Positions 14,962-22,945 of a stretch of 64,000 nucleotides of DNA are shown in pieces. Location: contig PNKH01000008.1 of the NCBI GenBank assembly GCA_013822345.1, positions 1-64,000 of the forward strand, given 5' to 3'. Position 1 is the first letter of the stretch. Each line of letters begins with the position of its first letter. The DNA is from Isosphaera sp. Its GTDB lineage: Bacteria > Planctomycetota > Planctomycetia > Gemmatales > Gemmataceae. Under the pieces are notes generated by a model. The model saw nothing but the letters and a program-made list of their open reading frames with translations, ran no database searches and was not told the origin of the DNA. Position numbers and translations under genes: made by a program.

Positions 14962-17511
14962 TCAGCCGGTCTTCGGGGGCGGGCCGACCGGGCGGACCGG
15001 GCCGCCCCCCGGGTCGTTCGGGTTGCCCGGCCCGCCGCCCGCGTCCGGCGGCGGGGCGAGCGACCCGGGCGGGGTGGACGGGGTCGGCTCCCGCCACAGC
15101 ATCATGACCACGAACTCCCACCGCCGGCGGTCGACGACGACCTCCTTCTTGTCCTTGTCCCCGGGGGTCGGGGTGGTGGCCGGGGTGTTCGGCCCGGTCT
15201 GGGCCGGGGCGGTCCCGCCGGAGCTCCCCAGCCCCTTCCAGTCCGGCCCGAGGGACCCGGCCGGGGCCCCGGTGATGGGGACCCCGCTGCCGTCGTCGAC
15301 CGGGCCGACCGGTGCGGCGGGCCGGCCGGGGACGGCGGCGCCGCCGGCCGGGGACAGGAGCCGGTCCAGCTGCGACTGGTTGATGTACCGGAAGGTGTTG
15401 GCGGCCGCCTCGTCGGCCTGCCAGGTGGCGAACACGAACGGGTGGGACACCCGGCCCTTGACCGGGTCCGGGACGCCGACGATGAACTGCTTGACCTTGT
15501 CCTCGCCCTTCACCTTGACCGGCTCGCCCTTCTCGTTCAGGACGGTGGCCTCGCCCTGCCCGGCGAACTGGTCGACCTTCTGGAGGTTCCGGATCAGGGC
15601 GTCGCGGAGGACCCGGGGGCCGTCCTTGTGGTCGGTGTACCCGCGGATCTCGACCACCCACGCCCCCTCGTTCTCCGGCCCCTTCCAGTCCGGCACCACC
15701 CGGTTCTTCTCGGCGCTCATCACCTTCTCGTCGTCCTTCATGTCCTTGGCGATCAGCCGCCCGCCGCCCTTGGTCGGGTCCCCGTAGGCGGCCGTGTCGG
15801 CGGCCTCCAGGAACGCCTTCGGGTTGGTCACCCACCGGGTGTGGACGACCTCCACGTTGACCATCGCGAGGTTCTTCGGGTGGCCGGACATGGCGTCCGC
15901 CAGGGCCTGCTCGTACGGCACCCCGGTCCGCATCCGGCCGACGAACCACTCGTACGCCTTGACCCCGGCGTCGAGTTCCCCGCGCCACAGCTGGACCTGG
16001 TCCTTGTCGGTCAGGTTCCCGCCCTGGTCCCGCGGACCGGGCCGGGGCATGGCGGCCGTCTGGACCTCGAAGAACCGGGCCCAGTTCAGCCGCTCCTCCT
16101 GCCCGGCCAGGATCGCCTTGACCAGGGTCTGGGTCTGCTTCACCTCCCCTTCCTTGGTGCTGTACTTGCCCTCCTGCTGGCCGTGGGCGGCGACGGCGTC
16201 GGCCGCCGCCTTCTCGGCCTTCTCGATCGCCGGGTCCTTCGCCGCCTTGTAGTCCTGGGCGAACCCCCAGGCCAGCCCGGCGGTGCCGATCAGGAGCATC
16301 GCCGCGGCCGCCACCGCGTACGGCTTCTTGGCCCGGATCATCCGGTCGGTGCGGATCTCGTGCGGCAGCAGGTTGGTGTTCAGCCGGGCCTCCCCGAGGC
16401 CCTGCAGGGCCAGCCCGTAGGCGACCGGGAAGGTGAGGAGGTTCTCCTGGAACAGCGGGTCGGCCGGGACCCCCTCGCCGCCGAGCCGGTCGAACCGGGC
16501 CGGCTTCTTCACCTCCAGCGACAGCTTGTCCGCCAGGTACTTCTGCAGCCCGGGGAGCTTGAACGCGCTACCGAGCCCGACCAGGTACGCGACGTGGGCG
16601 TCCCGGTGGGTGTTGGTGAAGTACCCGAGGGACCGCTGGACCTCGCCGACGAAGTCGGTCAGGACCGGCTTGATGGCCCGCAGGATGTTGGCCATCTCGG
16701 GGGACTTGGCCGCGTTCCGCTTCAGGTGCTCGGCCTTGGCGAAGGTGAGCTTCAGCTCCTTCGTCAGCGCCCGGGTGAAGTGGTTCCCGCCGAGCGGGAT
16801 CGGCCGCTGCCAGATGATCTTCCCGCCGTCGGTGATGATCAGGTTGGAGGCGTCGGTGCCGATGTCCATGACGACGGCGCACCGCTTCTTCCCCTTCGGG
16901 GCGTCGTCCTCGGCCGGGGCGGCCGCCGGGTCGGTGCCGGTCCCGTCGGCCGGGTTGGTGCCGCCCTTCTTGAGGGTCTCGTAGGTGGCGAAGTTGACCA
17001 GGGCGAGGGGGGCCATCTGGACGGTGTGGACCTCGACCTTGGCGGCGTCGAAGTACCCGAGGTTCTTGGAGATCACGTCCCGCTTCATGGCGAACAGGCC
17101 GATCTCGGTCTCCAGGGCGAACCCGTCGACCGCCTCCCCGCCGGACACCTTCTGGAAGTCCCAGACGACCTCCTCCAGCGGGAACGGGATCTGCTGCTTG
17201 GCCTCGAACTTGACGATCTCGGCGATCTTCCGCTCCTCGACCGGCGGGAGCTTGACGAACCGGGCCAGGCCGGACTGGCCGGCGATCCCGACGACGACGT
17301 GGTCGAGGCGGACGGAGTTCCGGGACAGGAACTTCTCCAGGGCCTCGCGGATCAGGGCGTCCGGGTCGGCGTCCGGCTGGGTGAGGATCTTGGCGTGCTC
17401 GACGTAGTCGAACGCGGTGGCGGTCGGCTTGCCGTCGACCAGCTCGAGGCGGAGGGCCTTGAGGGCGCACTGCCCGATGTCGATGCCCCAGACGCCCTTC
17501 GGTGCTGCCAT
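14962..17511 (-). CDS. pilM: PilM-type actin-like ATPase fused to a membrane-spanning PilN-like region
   Basis: 849 residues, more than twice the usual PilM length of about 350. Residues 1-380 are PilM-like: WGIDIGQCALKALRLE is the phosphate-1 motif, VVMDIGTDASNLIITDGG the second, and VYLVGLG-like sequence (AYLVGLGSAFKLPGL) the adenosine motif. A transmembrane helix follows at about 395-415 (AVAAAAMLLIGTAGLAWGF), then a periplasmic C-terminal half with pro/gly-rich low complexity. In classical systems PilM is cytoplasmic and binds the PilN tail; here the two appear covalently joined. First gene of the operon; ATG at 17511. Confidence 0.82.
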   Translation of the reverse strand: MAAPKGVWGIDIGQCALKALRLELVDGKPTATAFDYVEHAKILTQPDADPDALIREALEKFLSRNSVRLDHVVVGIAGQSGLARFVKLPPVEERKIAEIVKFEAKQQIPFPLEEVVWDFQKVSGGEAVDGFALETEIGLFAMKRDVISKNLGYFDAAKVEVHTVQMAPLALVNFATYETLKKGGTNPADGTGTDPAAAPAEDDAPKGKKRCAVVMDIGTDASNLIITDGGKIIWQRPIPLGGNHFTRALTKELKLTFAKAEHLKRNAAKSPEMANILRAIKPVLTDFVGEVQRSLGYFTNTHRDAHVAYLVGLGSAFKLPGLQKYLADKLSLEVKKPARFDRLGGEGVPADPLFQENLLTFPVAYGLALQGLGEARLNTNLLPHEIRTDRMIRAKKPYAVAAAAMLLIGTAGLAWGFAQDYKAAKDPAIEKAEKAAADAVAAHGQQEGKYSTKEGEVKQTQTLVKAILAGQEERLNWARFFEVQTAAMPRPGPRDQGGNLTDKDQVQLWRGELDAGVKAYEWFVGRMRTGVPYEQALADAMSGHPKNLAMVNVEVVHTRWVTNPKAFLEAADTAAYGDPTKGGGRLIAKDMKDDEKVMSAEKNRVVPDWKGPENEGAWVVEIRGYTDHKDGPRVLRDALIRNLQKVDQFAGQGEATVLNEKGEPVKVKGEDKVKQFIVGVPDPVKGRVSHPFVFATWQADEAAANTFRYINQSQLDRLLSPAGGAAVPGRPAAPVGPVDDGSGVPITGAPAGSLGPDWKGLGSSGGTAPAQTGPNTPATTPTPGDKDKKEVVVDRRRWEFVVMMLWREPTPSTPPGSLAPPPDAGGGPGNPNDPGGGPVRPVGPPPKTG

Positions 17512-17673
17512 GGTCGGGTGTCCCCCTGCCTCGGCGGTGTGACGTGCCGGCGGCCCGCCGGGTCGGACGGTTAGATCGGGCGGCGGGCCGACGGGTTCAA
17601 CGTATCATCCCCCTCCGCCGGCTGTCAACGAACCGAACACCCGTGGCGGGAGAATGTTGGCGCCGGGCGGGGG

Positions 17674-17778
17674 GTCGGAAGAGAAGGGGTGAGGGGGTGA
17701 GCGGGTGAAGGGGTGACAAAACCAAGTGTGTCTTGTCACCCCTTCACCCGCTCACCCCCTCACCCCTTCTCTTCCGAC
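17674..17778. repeat. Long palindromic repeat, family P4, copy 1
   Basis: 45-bp perfect inverted arms (17674-17718 and 17734-17778) built from GGGGTGA-like octamers and starting GTCGGAAGAGAAGGGGTGA. The right arm contains the stop codon and last few codons of QueD. A second, longer copy is at 25621..25739. The rest of 17512-17673 upstream of the PilM gene shows nothing else recognisable. Confidence 0.92.
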
Positions 17779-18176
17779 GGGCGGTACGTCGCGAACGAGG
17801 TTTCCGTCTCCCACAGGGTGACCTCGGTCACCGGCAGCCCCTGCTCGGCCGCCCGGTCGAAGATCAGCCGGGCGAGGTTCTCGGCGGTCGGGTTCACGTC
17901 CAGGACGACGACCGGCTCGCCGAGCCGCCGCAGCTCCGGCAGGGCCGGGTCGTCCCGGCGGAGGATCATCCGGTGGTCGAGGGCCTGGTCGATCCACGCC
18001 CCGACGGTCCGCTTGATGTCCCCGAAGTCGGCGACCATCCCGAGGGCGTCGAGGCCCGGGGCCTCCAGGGTGACGACCGCCTTCCCGTTGTGCCCGTGCA
18101 GGTTCCGGCACTTCCCGGCGTAGTCGAGCAGCCGGTGGCCGTAGCAGAAGTGGATCTCTTTGGTGACGCGGAACAT
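17760..18176 (-). CDS. queD: 6-carboxytetrahydropterin synthase QueD / 6-pyruvoyl-tetrahydropterin synthase family
   Basis: 138 residues, ATG at 18176. It converts dihydroneopterin triphosphate to 6-carboxy-tetrahydropterin early in 7-deazaguanine (preQ0/queuosine) synthesis. Zinc ligands are visible as His14 (CYGHRL) and His27/His29 (LHGHNG), with the catalytic Cys at 23 (AGKCRNLHGH). A conserved FGDIK and the C-terminal VTLWETETSFATY (Glu) complete the active site. The reading frame ends inside palindrome P4, so the last residues (SEEKG) are repeat-encoded. QueC lies directly upstream on the same strand; QueE and QueF are not in the window. Confidence 0.9.
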   Translation of the reverse strand: MFRVTKEIHFCYGHRLLDYAGKCRNLHGHNGKAVVTLEAPGLDALGMVADFGDIKRTVGAWIDQALDHRMILRRDDPALPELRRLGEPVVVLDVNPTAENLARLIFDRAAEQGLPVTEVTLWETETSFATYRPSEEKG

Positions 18177-18191
18177 GGGGTGTCTCCGGTC

Positions 18192-18248
18192 GTAGGGCAA
18201 GCGCCCTCGCTGACCCACATTCGGGGCAAGCGAGGGCGCTTGCTCTAC
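18192..18248. repeat. Palindrome between queC and queD
   Basis: 20-bp arms (18192-18211 and 18229-18248) with one mismatch; left arm GTAGGGCAAGCGCCCTCGCT. The right arm contains the queC stop codon. It leaves only 15 bases before the queD start, so it could attenuate queD or form a stabilising mRNA 3' end for queC. Confidence 0.85.
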
Positions 18249-18937
18249 GGGGCCGAGTCGTAAGCGGTCGGGTCCGGGACGCCCGCCTCGGCGAACGCGA
18301 CCCGCCGCTCGTGGCACTTGCTGCACCGCCCGCAGTGCCCGCCGCCGGCCGGCCGGATGCACGACAGGGTGTGCCCCAGCGGCAGCCCGGCCCCGCGGCG
18401 GATCACGTCCGGCTTGTGCAGCCCGGCGTACGGCCGGAGCACCCGGACCGACCCGCCGACCGATCGGTTGACCGCCCCGGCGAGGGCGGCGAAGAACTCG
18501 GGGGTGGCGTCCGGGAACGGGTTGGCGGCGAGCGGGGCGAGCGCGACCTCGGGCACCCGGTGGAGGTGGCACCACAGGAGCGGCTTGGCCAGCAGCAGGA
18601 CGTTCCGGCCGGGGAGGAACACGTCCTCGTCCGGGGTGCCGGCGGCCGGGACGCCGACGCCGGTGAGGCTCCAGTGGTCGCCGTACAGGTCGGCGACCGG
18701 CTGTTCGAGGGTCACGACCGGGCGGACGGCCGGGGCGGCGAGGGCCCGGACGAACCGGTCGAGGTGCTGCCGCTCGACGCCCTCCCAGGCGAGGCCGGTG
18801 CGGACGTACAGCGGGACGACGGCCGGGTACGCCCGGGCGGCCTCGGCCAGCAGGACGGCGCTGTCCAGCCCGCCGCTGACGAGGACGGCGAGCGGGGCGG
18901 CGGGCGGCGGCCACGCCGCGGGGGGGTCGGGGGTCAC
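18245..18937 (-). CDS. queC: 7-cyano-7-deazaguanine synthase QueC
   Basis: 230 residues. ATP-dependent conversion of 7-carboxy-7-deazaguanine to preQ0. The PP-loop ATP-binding motif SGGLDS is at residues 21-26, and FLPGRNVLLL carries the conserved GRN. A C-terminal zinc site is formed by the Cys cluster in LSCIRPAGGGHCGRCSKC. Length fits the family (about 220-240). It is upstream of queD on the same strand, separated by a palindrome, and both act in the same pathway. Confidence 0.93.
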   Translation of the reverse strand: MTPDPPAAWPPPAAPLAVLVSGGLDSAVLLAEAARAYPAVVPLYVRTGLAWEGVERQHLDRFVRALAAPAVRPVVTLEQPVADLYGDHWSLTGVGVPAAGTPDEDVFLPGRNVLLLAKPLLWCHLHRVPEVALAPLAANPFPDATPEFFAALAGAVNRSVGGSVRVLRPYAGLHKPDVIRRGAGLPLGHTLSCIRPAGGGHCGRCSKCHERRVAFAEAGVPDPTAYDSAP

Positions 18938-18969
18938 ACCGGGATTGTAGGGGCCGGCGGGGCGGTTTT

Positions 18970-19029
18970 GGGAGGGCGAGGCTCCTGCCGAGCCGTGTGG
19001 CTCCGGCTCGGCAGGAGCCTCGCCCTCCC
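18970..19029. repeat. Palindromic repeat, family P1, copy 2
   Basis: 25-bp perfect arms (18970-18994 and 19005-19029), identical to the arms at 3927 and 51034, around a 10-bp centre unlike the other copies. It lies 11 bases past the stop of the zinc-ribbon membrane protein gene (19041). Confidence 0.92.
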
Positions 19030-19040
19030 GGGCTCGCCGG

Positions 19041-20438
19041 CTAGTTCTGGGCCGGCTGGGCGGTGAACTGCCCGACCAGGGTCCCGACCCCTTGCTGGAG
19101 GAGCTTGGTCTCGGCCTCGGTGCGGATGATGAACAGCTCCCCGGACGCGCGGAACGACAGCCCGTCCTTGATCACGTTCTCGGCCGTCTTCCCGAGCCCG
19201 CTCTTGTACGACATGCTCCGCCAGTACCGGGGGTTGGGCGCCTCCTCGTCCTTCACCCAGTCCTTCTCCTTCCACGTCTTCCGCGCCTCGGTGGCGGCGT
19301 CCGCGTCCTTGTACCAGGTGACCCACTCCCCGCGGATGTCCCGGGACCCGACGCTGGCCTTCAGCCCGTACCCCTGGGACCCGGCGAGCACCTTGGCGAT
19401 GTCCTGCTTGAGCAGGGTGTCCGCGTCGTCCCCCCCGCCCTGGCCCTCCGGCGGCTTCGGCGGGGCCGGCGGCTTGTACGCCCGGCCGTACAGGACGAAC
19501 TGCCACACCGTCCCCCGGCTGACCGCCTTCCCGAGCTGGCCGGACCGGGCGTACACCGCCTTCTCCGGGTCGTCCTTGTTCCCGGTCAGGGCCGACTTGA
19601 ACGCCGCCTCCGGCATGTCCCCGGGGCAGAACACCACCAGCCGGTTGGTCGGGGCGAACACCCGCAGCCCGGGGTACCCGAGCTTCGGCACGTCCGGGAC
19701 GGTGTAGTAGTCGACCCCGGCCAGGGTGTACTTCTTCGCCCCCTTGATCTTCGCCAGCGCCCCGGGGTCGAACTCCTCGACGGTCCGGAACACCGTCGCC
19801 CCGATCGCCTTCCCGCCGGACGACCCGACCCCCTGGACGACGTAGTCGACGGTGGTGTCGAACTCCCCCCCGAGGGCCTTGGCGAACACCGTCCCGGCCT
19901 CGTGGAACCCGGTCGGCTCGATCTGCCCCTTGCACGTCTCGTAGAACCCCGGGTACTTCCGCAGGTGCCCGAGGTTCACCCCGACCACCTCGTCGCAGTC
20001 GGCCGGCAGGTAGCTCATGATCTCCTGGGACGACGACTTCTTGGTCAGGAAGTAGATGAACACCCCGGACACCAGCCCGACCACCATCAGCACCCCGACC
20101 ACCAGCCCGGCGATCACTGCCGGCGGGGTCTTCTTCTTCTTCGCCTTCCGCTTCTTCGGCCCCTTCCCCTTGGCGTCGGCCGGCGGGGCCGCCTGGCCCT
20201 TCGCCCCGTCGGCCGCCTTCTTCTTTTTCTTCTTCCTCGGCGGCGCGTCCGCGCCCGCCCCGCCGCCGTCGTCGGCCGCCGCCTTCTTCTTGCGCGGCTT
20301 CTCCCCGGCCGGGACGGCGGCCGGCTCGGGGACGAAGACGTGCTCGCACTTCGGGCACTCGACCTCGGCGTCCGGGTCGGGGTCGGCCGGGAGGCGGAGC
20401 CTCGCCTCGCACTTCGGGCAGCGGAGTTCGACGGCCAT
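19041..20438 (-). CDS. Zinc-ribbon, lysine-rich, single-span membrane protein of unknown function
   Basis: 465 residues from ATG at 20438. The N-terminus MAVELRCPKCEARL with a later VECPKCEHVF is an MJ0042-type zinc ribbon. A disordered Lys/Ala-rich stretch (about residues 45-110, with runs of six Lys) follows. One transmembrane helix is at about 113-140 (AVIAGLVVGVLMVVGLVSG), then a roughly 320-residue extracytoplasmic domain with no recognised family. This zinc ribbon, linker, helix and outside domain layout is frequent in Gemmataceae. Upstream in-frame starts only add proline-rich sequence without support. It is divergent from the CxxC gene at 20600. Confidence 0.72.
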   Translation of the reverse strand: MAVELRCPKCEARLRLPADPDPDAEVECPKCEHVFVPEPAAVPAGEKPRKKKAAADDGGGAGADAPPRKKKKKKAADGAKGQAAPPADAKGKGPKKRKAKKKKTPPAVIAGLVVGVLMVVGLVSGVFIYFLTKKSSSQEIMSYLPADCDEVVGVNLGHLRKYPGFYETCKGQIEPTGFHEAGTVFAKALGGEFDTTVDYVVQGVGSSGGKAIGATVFRTVEEFDPGALAKIKGAKKYTLAGVDYYTVPDVPKLGYPGLRVFAPTNRLVVFCPGDMPEAAFKSALTGNKDDPEKAVYARSGQLGKAVSRGTVWQFVLYGRAYKPPAPPKPPEGQGGGDDADTLLKQDIAKVLAGSQGYGLKASVGSRDIRGEWVTWYKDADAATEARKTWKEKDWVKDEEAPNPRYWRSMSYKSGLGKTAENVIKDGLSFRASGELFIIRTEAETKLLQQGVGTLVGQFTAQPAQN

Positions 20439-20599
20439 GGCGGGTGGGACGCTCCGGGGCGGCGGGCGAGGTGCGCGGGTCAGGTTGAGGATACCGGGGG
20501 GCGGCGGCCGGGGGCAAGGGTTAACCGCCCGGCCGGCTTGACCTTTCCGGCCGGACCCGTCACCCTGAAGGGGTGTGTCCCCACCCGGAGGGCGCCCCG

Positions 20600-21406
20600 A
20601 TGCGGGCCCGAACACGGATCGCAGCAATCGGTTTGGTCCTCGCCGCCGGGCTGACCGCCGGCGGGCAGGACCCGGCGGCGACCGACAAGGTCCCGGTCCC
20701 GCCGGACGCGGTCCCGTCCGCGTTCCGCATGTTCCTGGTCACCGACGCCCGGTTCAAGCCGCTGGAGAACCCGGACGGGACCCCGCTCAAGGACAAGAAC
20801 GGGAACGACGTGCCGAACCCGAAGAACCGGCCGAACAAGATCCACTGCCTGGTGTGCGAGTACGGGCTGAACCCGGTGGTGGCGGTGTTCGTCCGCCCGG
20901 ACGCGAAGGACCTGGGGCCGGAGAGCGGGGTGGCGAAGTTGGCCACCCGGCTGAACGCCCTGGTCCCGAAGTACCGGTCGGACAAGCTGTCCGGGTTCGT
21001 CGCGTTCCTGAACCTCGACTTCAAGGACGAGGGCGGGGGGCCGACGGACCCGACGAAGAGGGTGACGGTCAAGAAGAAGCTCCCGGACGGGACCGAGGTC
21101 GAGGAGAAGGTGGAGCAGGACAAGGAGTACCCGGACGACGAGCGGCGGGTCGAGCGGGTCGAGTCGGTCGGCAACCTGGCCCGGGCCTTGGGCGGGGTGT
21201 CGGGGGTGCCGTTCGGGCTGGCCGGGTACAAGTCCAAGGCGCTGGCCGCGTGGGGGGTGGGGGACGACGAGGTGACGGTCATCGTGTACAACCGGATGCG
21301 GCGGGTCGGGGAGCCGTGGCGGTTCCCGAAGGCCGACGGCCTGACCGACGAGAAGATCGACGAGATCCTGAAGGCGGCGGTCGCGAGCTTCGTCAACCGG
21401 AAGTGA
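20600..21406 (+). CDS. Exported CxxC protein related to the tandem thioredoxin-like pair
   Basis: 268 residues, ATG at 20600 with GGAGGG seven bases upstream. A signal peptide (MRARTRIAAIGLVLAAGLTA) precedes a domain with CLVC at residues 83-86 followed by EYGLNPVVAVFVRP. That is the same CxxC-x-x-[YN]-x-x-P-x-V-x-x-[MIV]-F arrangement as in 2508..3050 and 3138..3683. The middle (about residues 145-185) is charged and probably an insertion. A thiol-redox role in the envelope is inferred from the motif. An upstream ATG at 20573 lacks a ribosome-binding site. Confidence 0.75.
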   Translation: MRARTRIAAIGLVLAAGLTAGGQDPAATDKVPVPPDAVPSAFRMFLVTDARFKPLENPDGTPLKDKNGNDVPNPKNRPNKIHCLVCEYGLNPVVAVFVRPDAKDLGPESGVAKLATRLNALVPKYRSDKLSGFVAFLNLDFKDEGGGPTDPTKRVTVKKKLPDGTEVEEKVEQDKEYPDDERRVERVESVGNLARALGGVSGVPFGLAGYKSKALAAWGVGDDEVTVIVYNRMRRVGEPWRFPKADGLTDEKIDEILKAAVASFVNRK

Positions 21407-21413
21407 CCACCCC

Positions 21414-21500
21414 CGTTTAGCCGCGACGCGGAGTCTGCGGAGCGGAGCGCGGCGGACGCGCCCGCGCTCCGCTCCGCAGACTCCGCGTCGCGGCTAAACG
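21414..21500. repeat. Long palindromic repeat P6
   Basis: 39-bp perfect arms (21414-21452 and 21462-21500) around a 9-bp centre; the left arm starts CGTTTAGCCGCGACGCGG. It lies between convergent genes, 8 bases after the CxxC gene stop, and contains the stop codon of the BshC-like gene. A half-copy is present at 5413..5440. Confidence 0.92.
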
Positions 21501-22945
21501 TCGAGGAACCGCCGGAGGAACGGCCGCAGCGCCGCCTCGGGGTAGAGCACCCAGGCGTAGTCCCGCCGCCGCAGCACCGCGTTCGCCGCCACCTCCGCCC
21601 GCACCCGCTCCCGTTCCGCCTCGGCCGACGGCACTTGGTCGGCGGCGAGCGGCCGCAACTCCTCCGTCACCCGCCGCAGCTCACGGAACCACGCCCGCCG
21701 GGCGGCGCGGTCGGTGACCGGGGGTTCGCTCGCGACGAGTGCCGCCTTCCGTGCGGCGATCTCCGGCGGCAGGTGCCGCTGCGGGTTCCAGTGGAGGTCG
21801 CGGACCCGGCGCTCGGCCCGCGTCAGGTCGTCGGGCGTGGACGGGAAGGCGGGCAGCGGCAGGTGGAGCGTCGCGGAGAGGACCTGGTAGGCGGGCGGTT
21901 CGAGGCCGAAGTAGTCGCGGACGATGGCGTCGGTCACCTCGTCGTACTTCCCGCCGCCGATCCCGTGGACGAAGAAGTCGCCGAGGCAGACGCGGGCGAA
22001 CAGGGTGAGCGTCAGGGCGCGTGGGCGGAGCGACCGGAGGTCGCTCGCCGCGGTGGCGCGCTCGCGCCGCCCGGCGGCGGTGCGGACCCAGAACGGGGCC
22101 TCGCCGTCGGCCAGGTCCGGGGCCGGGTGGTTCTTGCTGTCGATGCCGTTCGCGTTCCGGTACGCCCGGACGGCGGCGTTGTACGCCTCCCGGAACCGCC
22201 GCAGGTTGCCGAGAATGTGGAAGGCGAACCGGGCGAACGCCTCCGTCTGTGACAGCCGGCTGACACTCAGTTCGAGGTTGTCGCAGTCCCACGCCCGCTC
22301 GCGGTCCCGCCGCATCGCAGTAAACGCCTCGCCGACGGTCCGGCCGCCGCCCCGCCAGGCGTCCGGCAGCAGCGGCCGGTAGCCCCAGCCCGCCGACCGC
22401 GGGGCGACCCGGTCGGGGAAGCTGCGGAATAGGTCCGCGTCGATCACCCGCCGCGTCTCGAACGGCTCCTCGCCGGCGAACGTGTCGAACGGGACGGCTT
22501 CGAGGTGGGCCTTCGGCCCGCGAACGACGGGTAGGCGGAGCGAGGCGGTCTTGAGCGTGTCGGTGTCGGCGACGAGGTGGAGCGGGACGCCGCCGACCTT
22601 CTTCGCGAGCCCGTTCAGGGCGAAGTTCTTGACCCACACGCCGGGGTGCGACAACTCGGGCTGGTGCCCGGCGAGCAGCAAGGGGGCGGGCGAACCGCGA
22701 CCGTCAGGGAGCGGGTGTCCGCCCCCGAACACCCGCTCCCTGACGGTCGCGGTTCGCCCGCCATCGGCCAGGTTCAGCGCCTCGCGGCGGGCCAGCGCCC
22801 GCAGCTCCGGCAGCGGCAGCCCGCCGACCACCACGTCCGGCCGGGCGAGCCGCCGGCGGTTCTCCGCCACCAGCCGCGGCACCTCCGCGAAGTCCGGGAC
22901 GGCGAGCACCTCGCCGTCCCCGGCCGGCGCGCGGAACGTCGCCAT
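21494..22945 (-). CDS. BshC-like protein (putative bacillithiol synthase-fold enzyme)
   Basis: 483 residues, ATG at 22945. The segment LLAGHQPELSHPGVWVKNFA, followed by a stretch ending GVPLHLVADTDTLK, resembles the GQQPGL and VASED regions of BshC cysteine-adding enzymes. The later GIGGGKYDEVTDAIV is also reminiscent. The similarity is distant and the assignment tentative; it could be a planctomycete-specific relative with another substrate. The start overlaps the stop of the upstream GT2 gene (TGATG), suggesting translational coupling. Residues about 61-86 (around VFGGGHPLPDGRGSP) are encoded by an inserted palindrome at 22686..22761, next to the GHQPEL motif. Confidence 0.6.
   Translation of the reverse strand: MATFRAPAGDGEVLAVPDFAEVPRLVAENRRRLARPDVVVGGLPLPELRALARREALNLADGGRTATVRERVFGGGHPLPDGRGSPAPLLLAGHQPELSHPGVWVKNFALNGLAKKVGGVPLHLVADTDTLKTASLRLPVVRGPKAHLEAVPFDTFAGEEPFETRRVIDADLFRSFPDRVAPRSAGWGYRPLLPDAWRGGGRTVGEAFTAMRRDRERAWDCDNLELSVSRLSQTEAFARFAFHILGNLRRFREAYNAAVRAYRNANGIDSKNHPAPDLADGEAPFWVRTAAGRRERATAASDLRSLRPRALTLTLFARVCLGDFFVHGIGGGKYDEVTDAIVRDYFGLEPPAYQVLSATLHLPLPAFPSTPDDLTRAERRVRDLHWNPQRHLPPEIAARKAALVASEPPVTDRAARRAWFRELRRVTEELRPLAADQVPSAEAERERVRAEVAANAVLRRRDYAWVLYPEAALRPFLRRFLDV
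22686..22761. repeat. In-frame palindromic insertion inside the BshC-like gene (family P7)
   Basis: 33-bp perfect arms (22686-22718 and 22729-22761) around a 10-bp centre, wholly inside a coding sequence and a net in-frame addition. A half-copy of the same sequence (core CTCCCTGACGGTC) is at 30689..30717 just outside another gene. Confidence 0.92.

Noticed and set aside
17674-17778. GGGGTGA octamer arrays as a possible CRISPR array
   Set aside because: Units are contiguous with no spacers, are part of a palindrome, and no cas genes are present. No CRISPR array was found elsewhere in the window.
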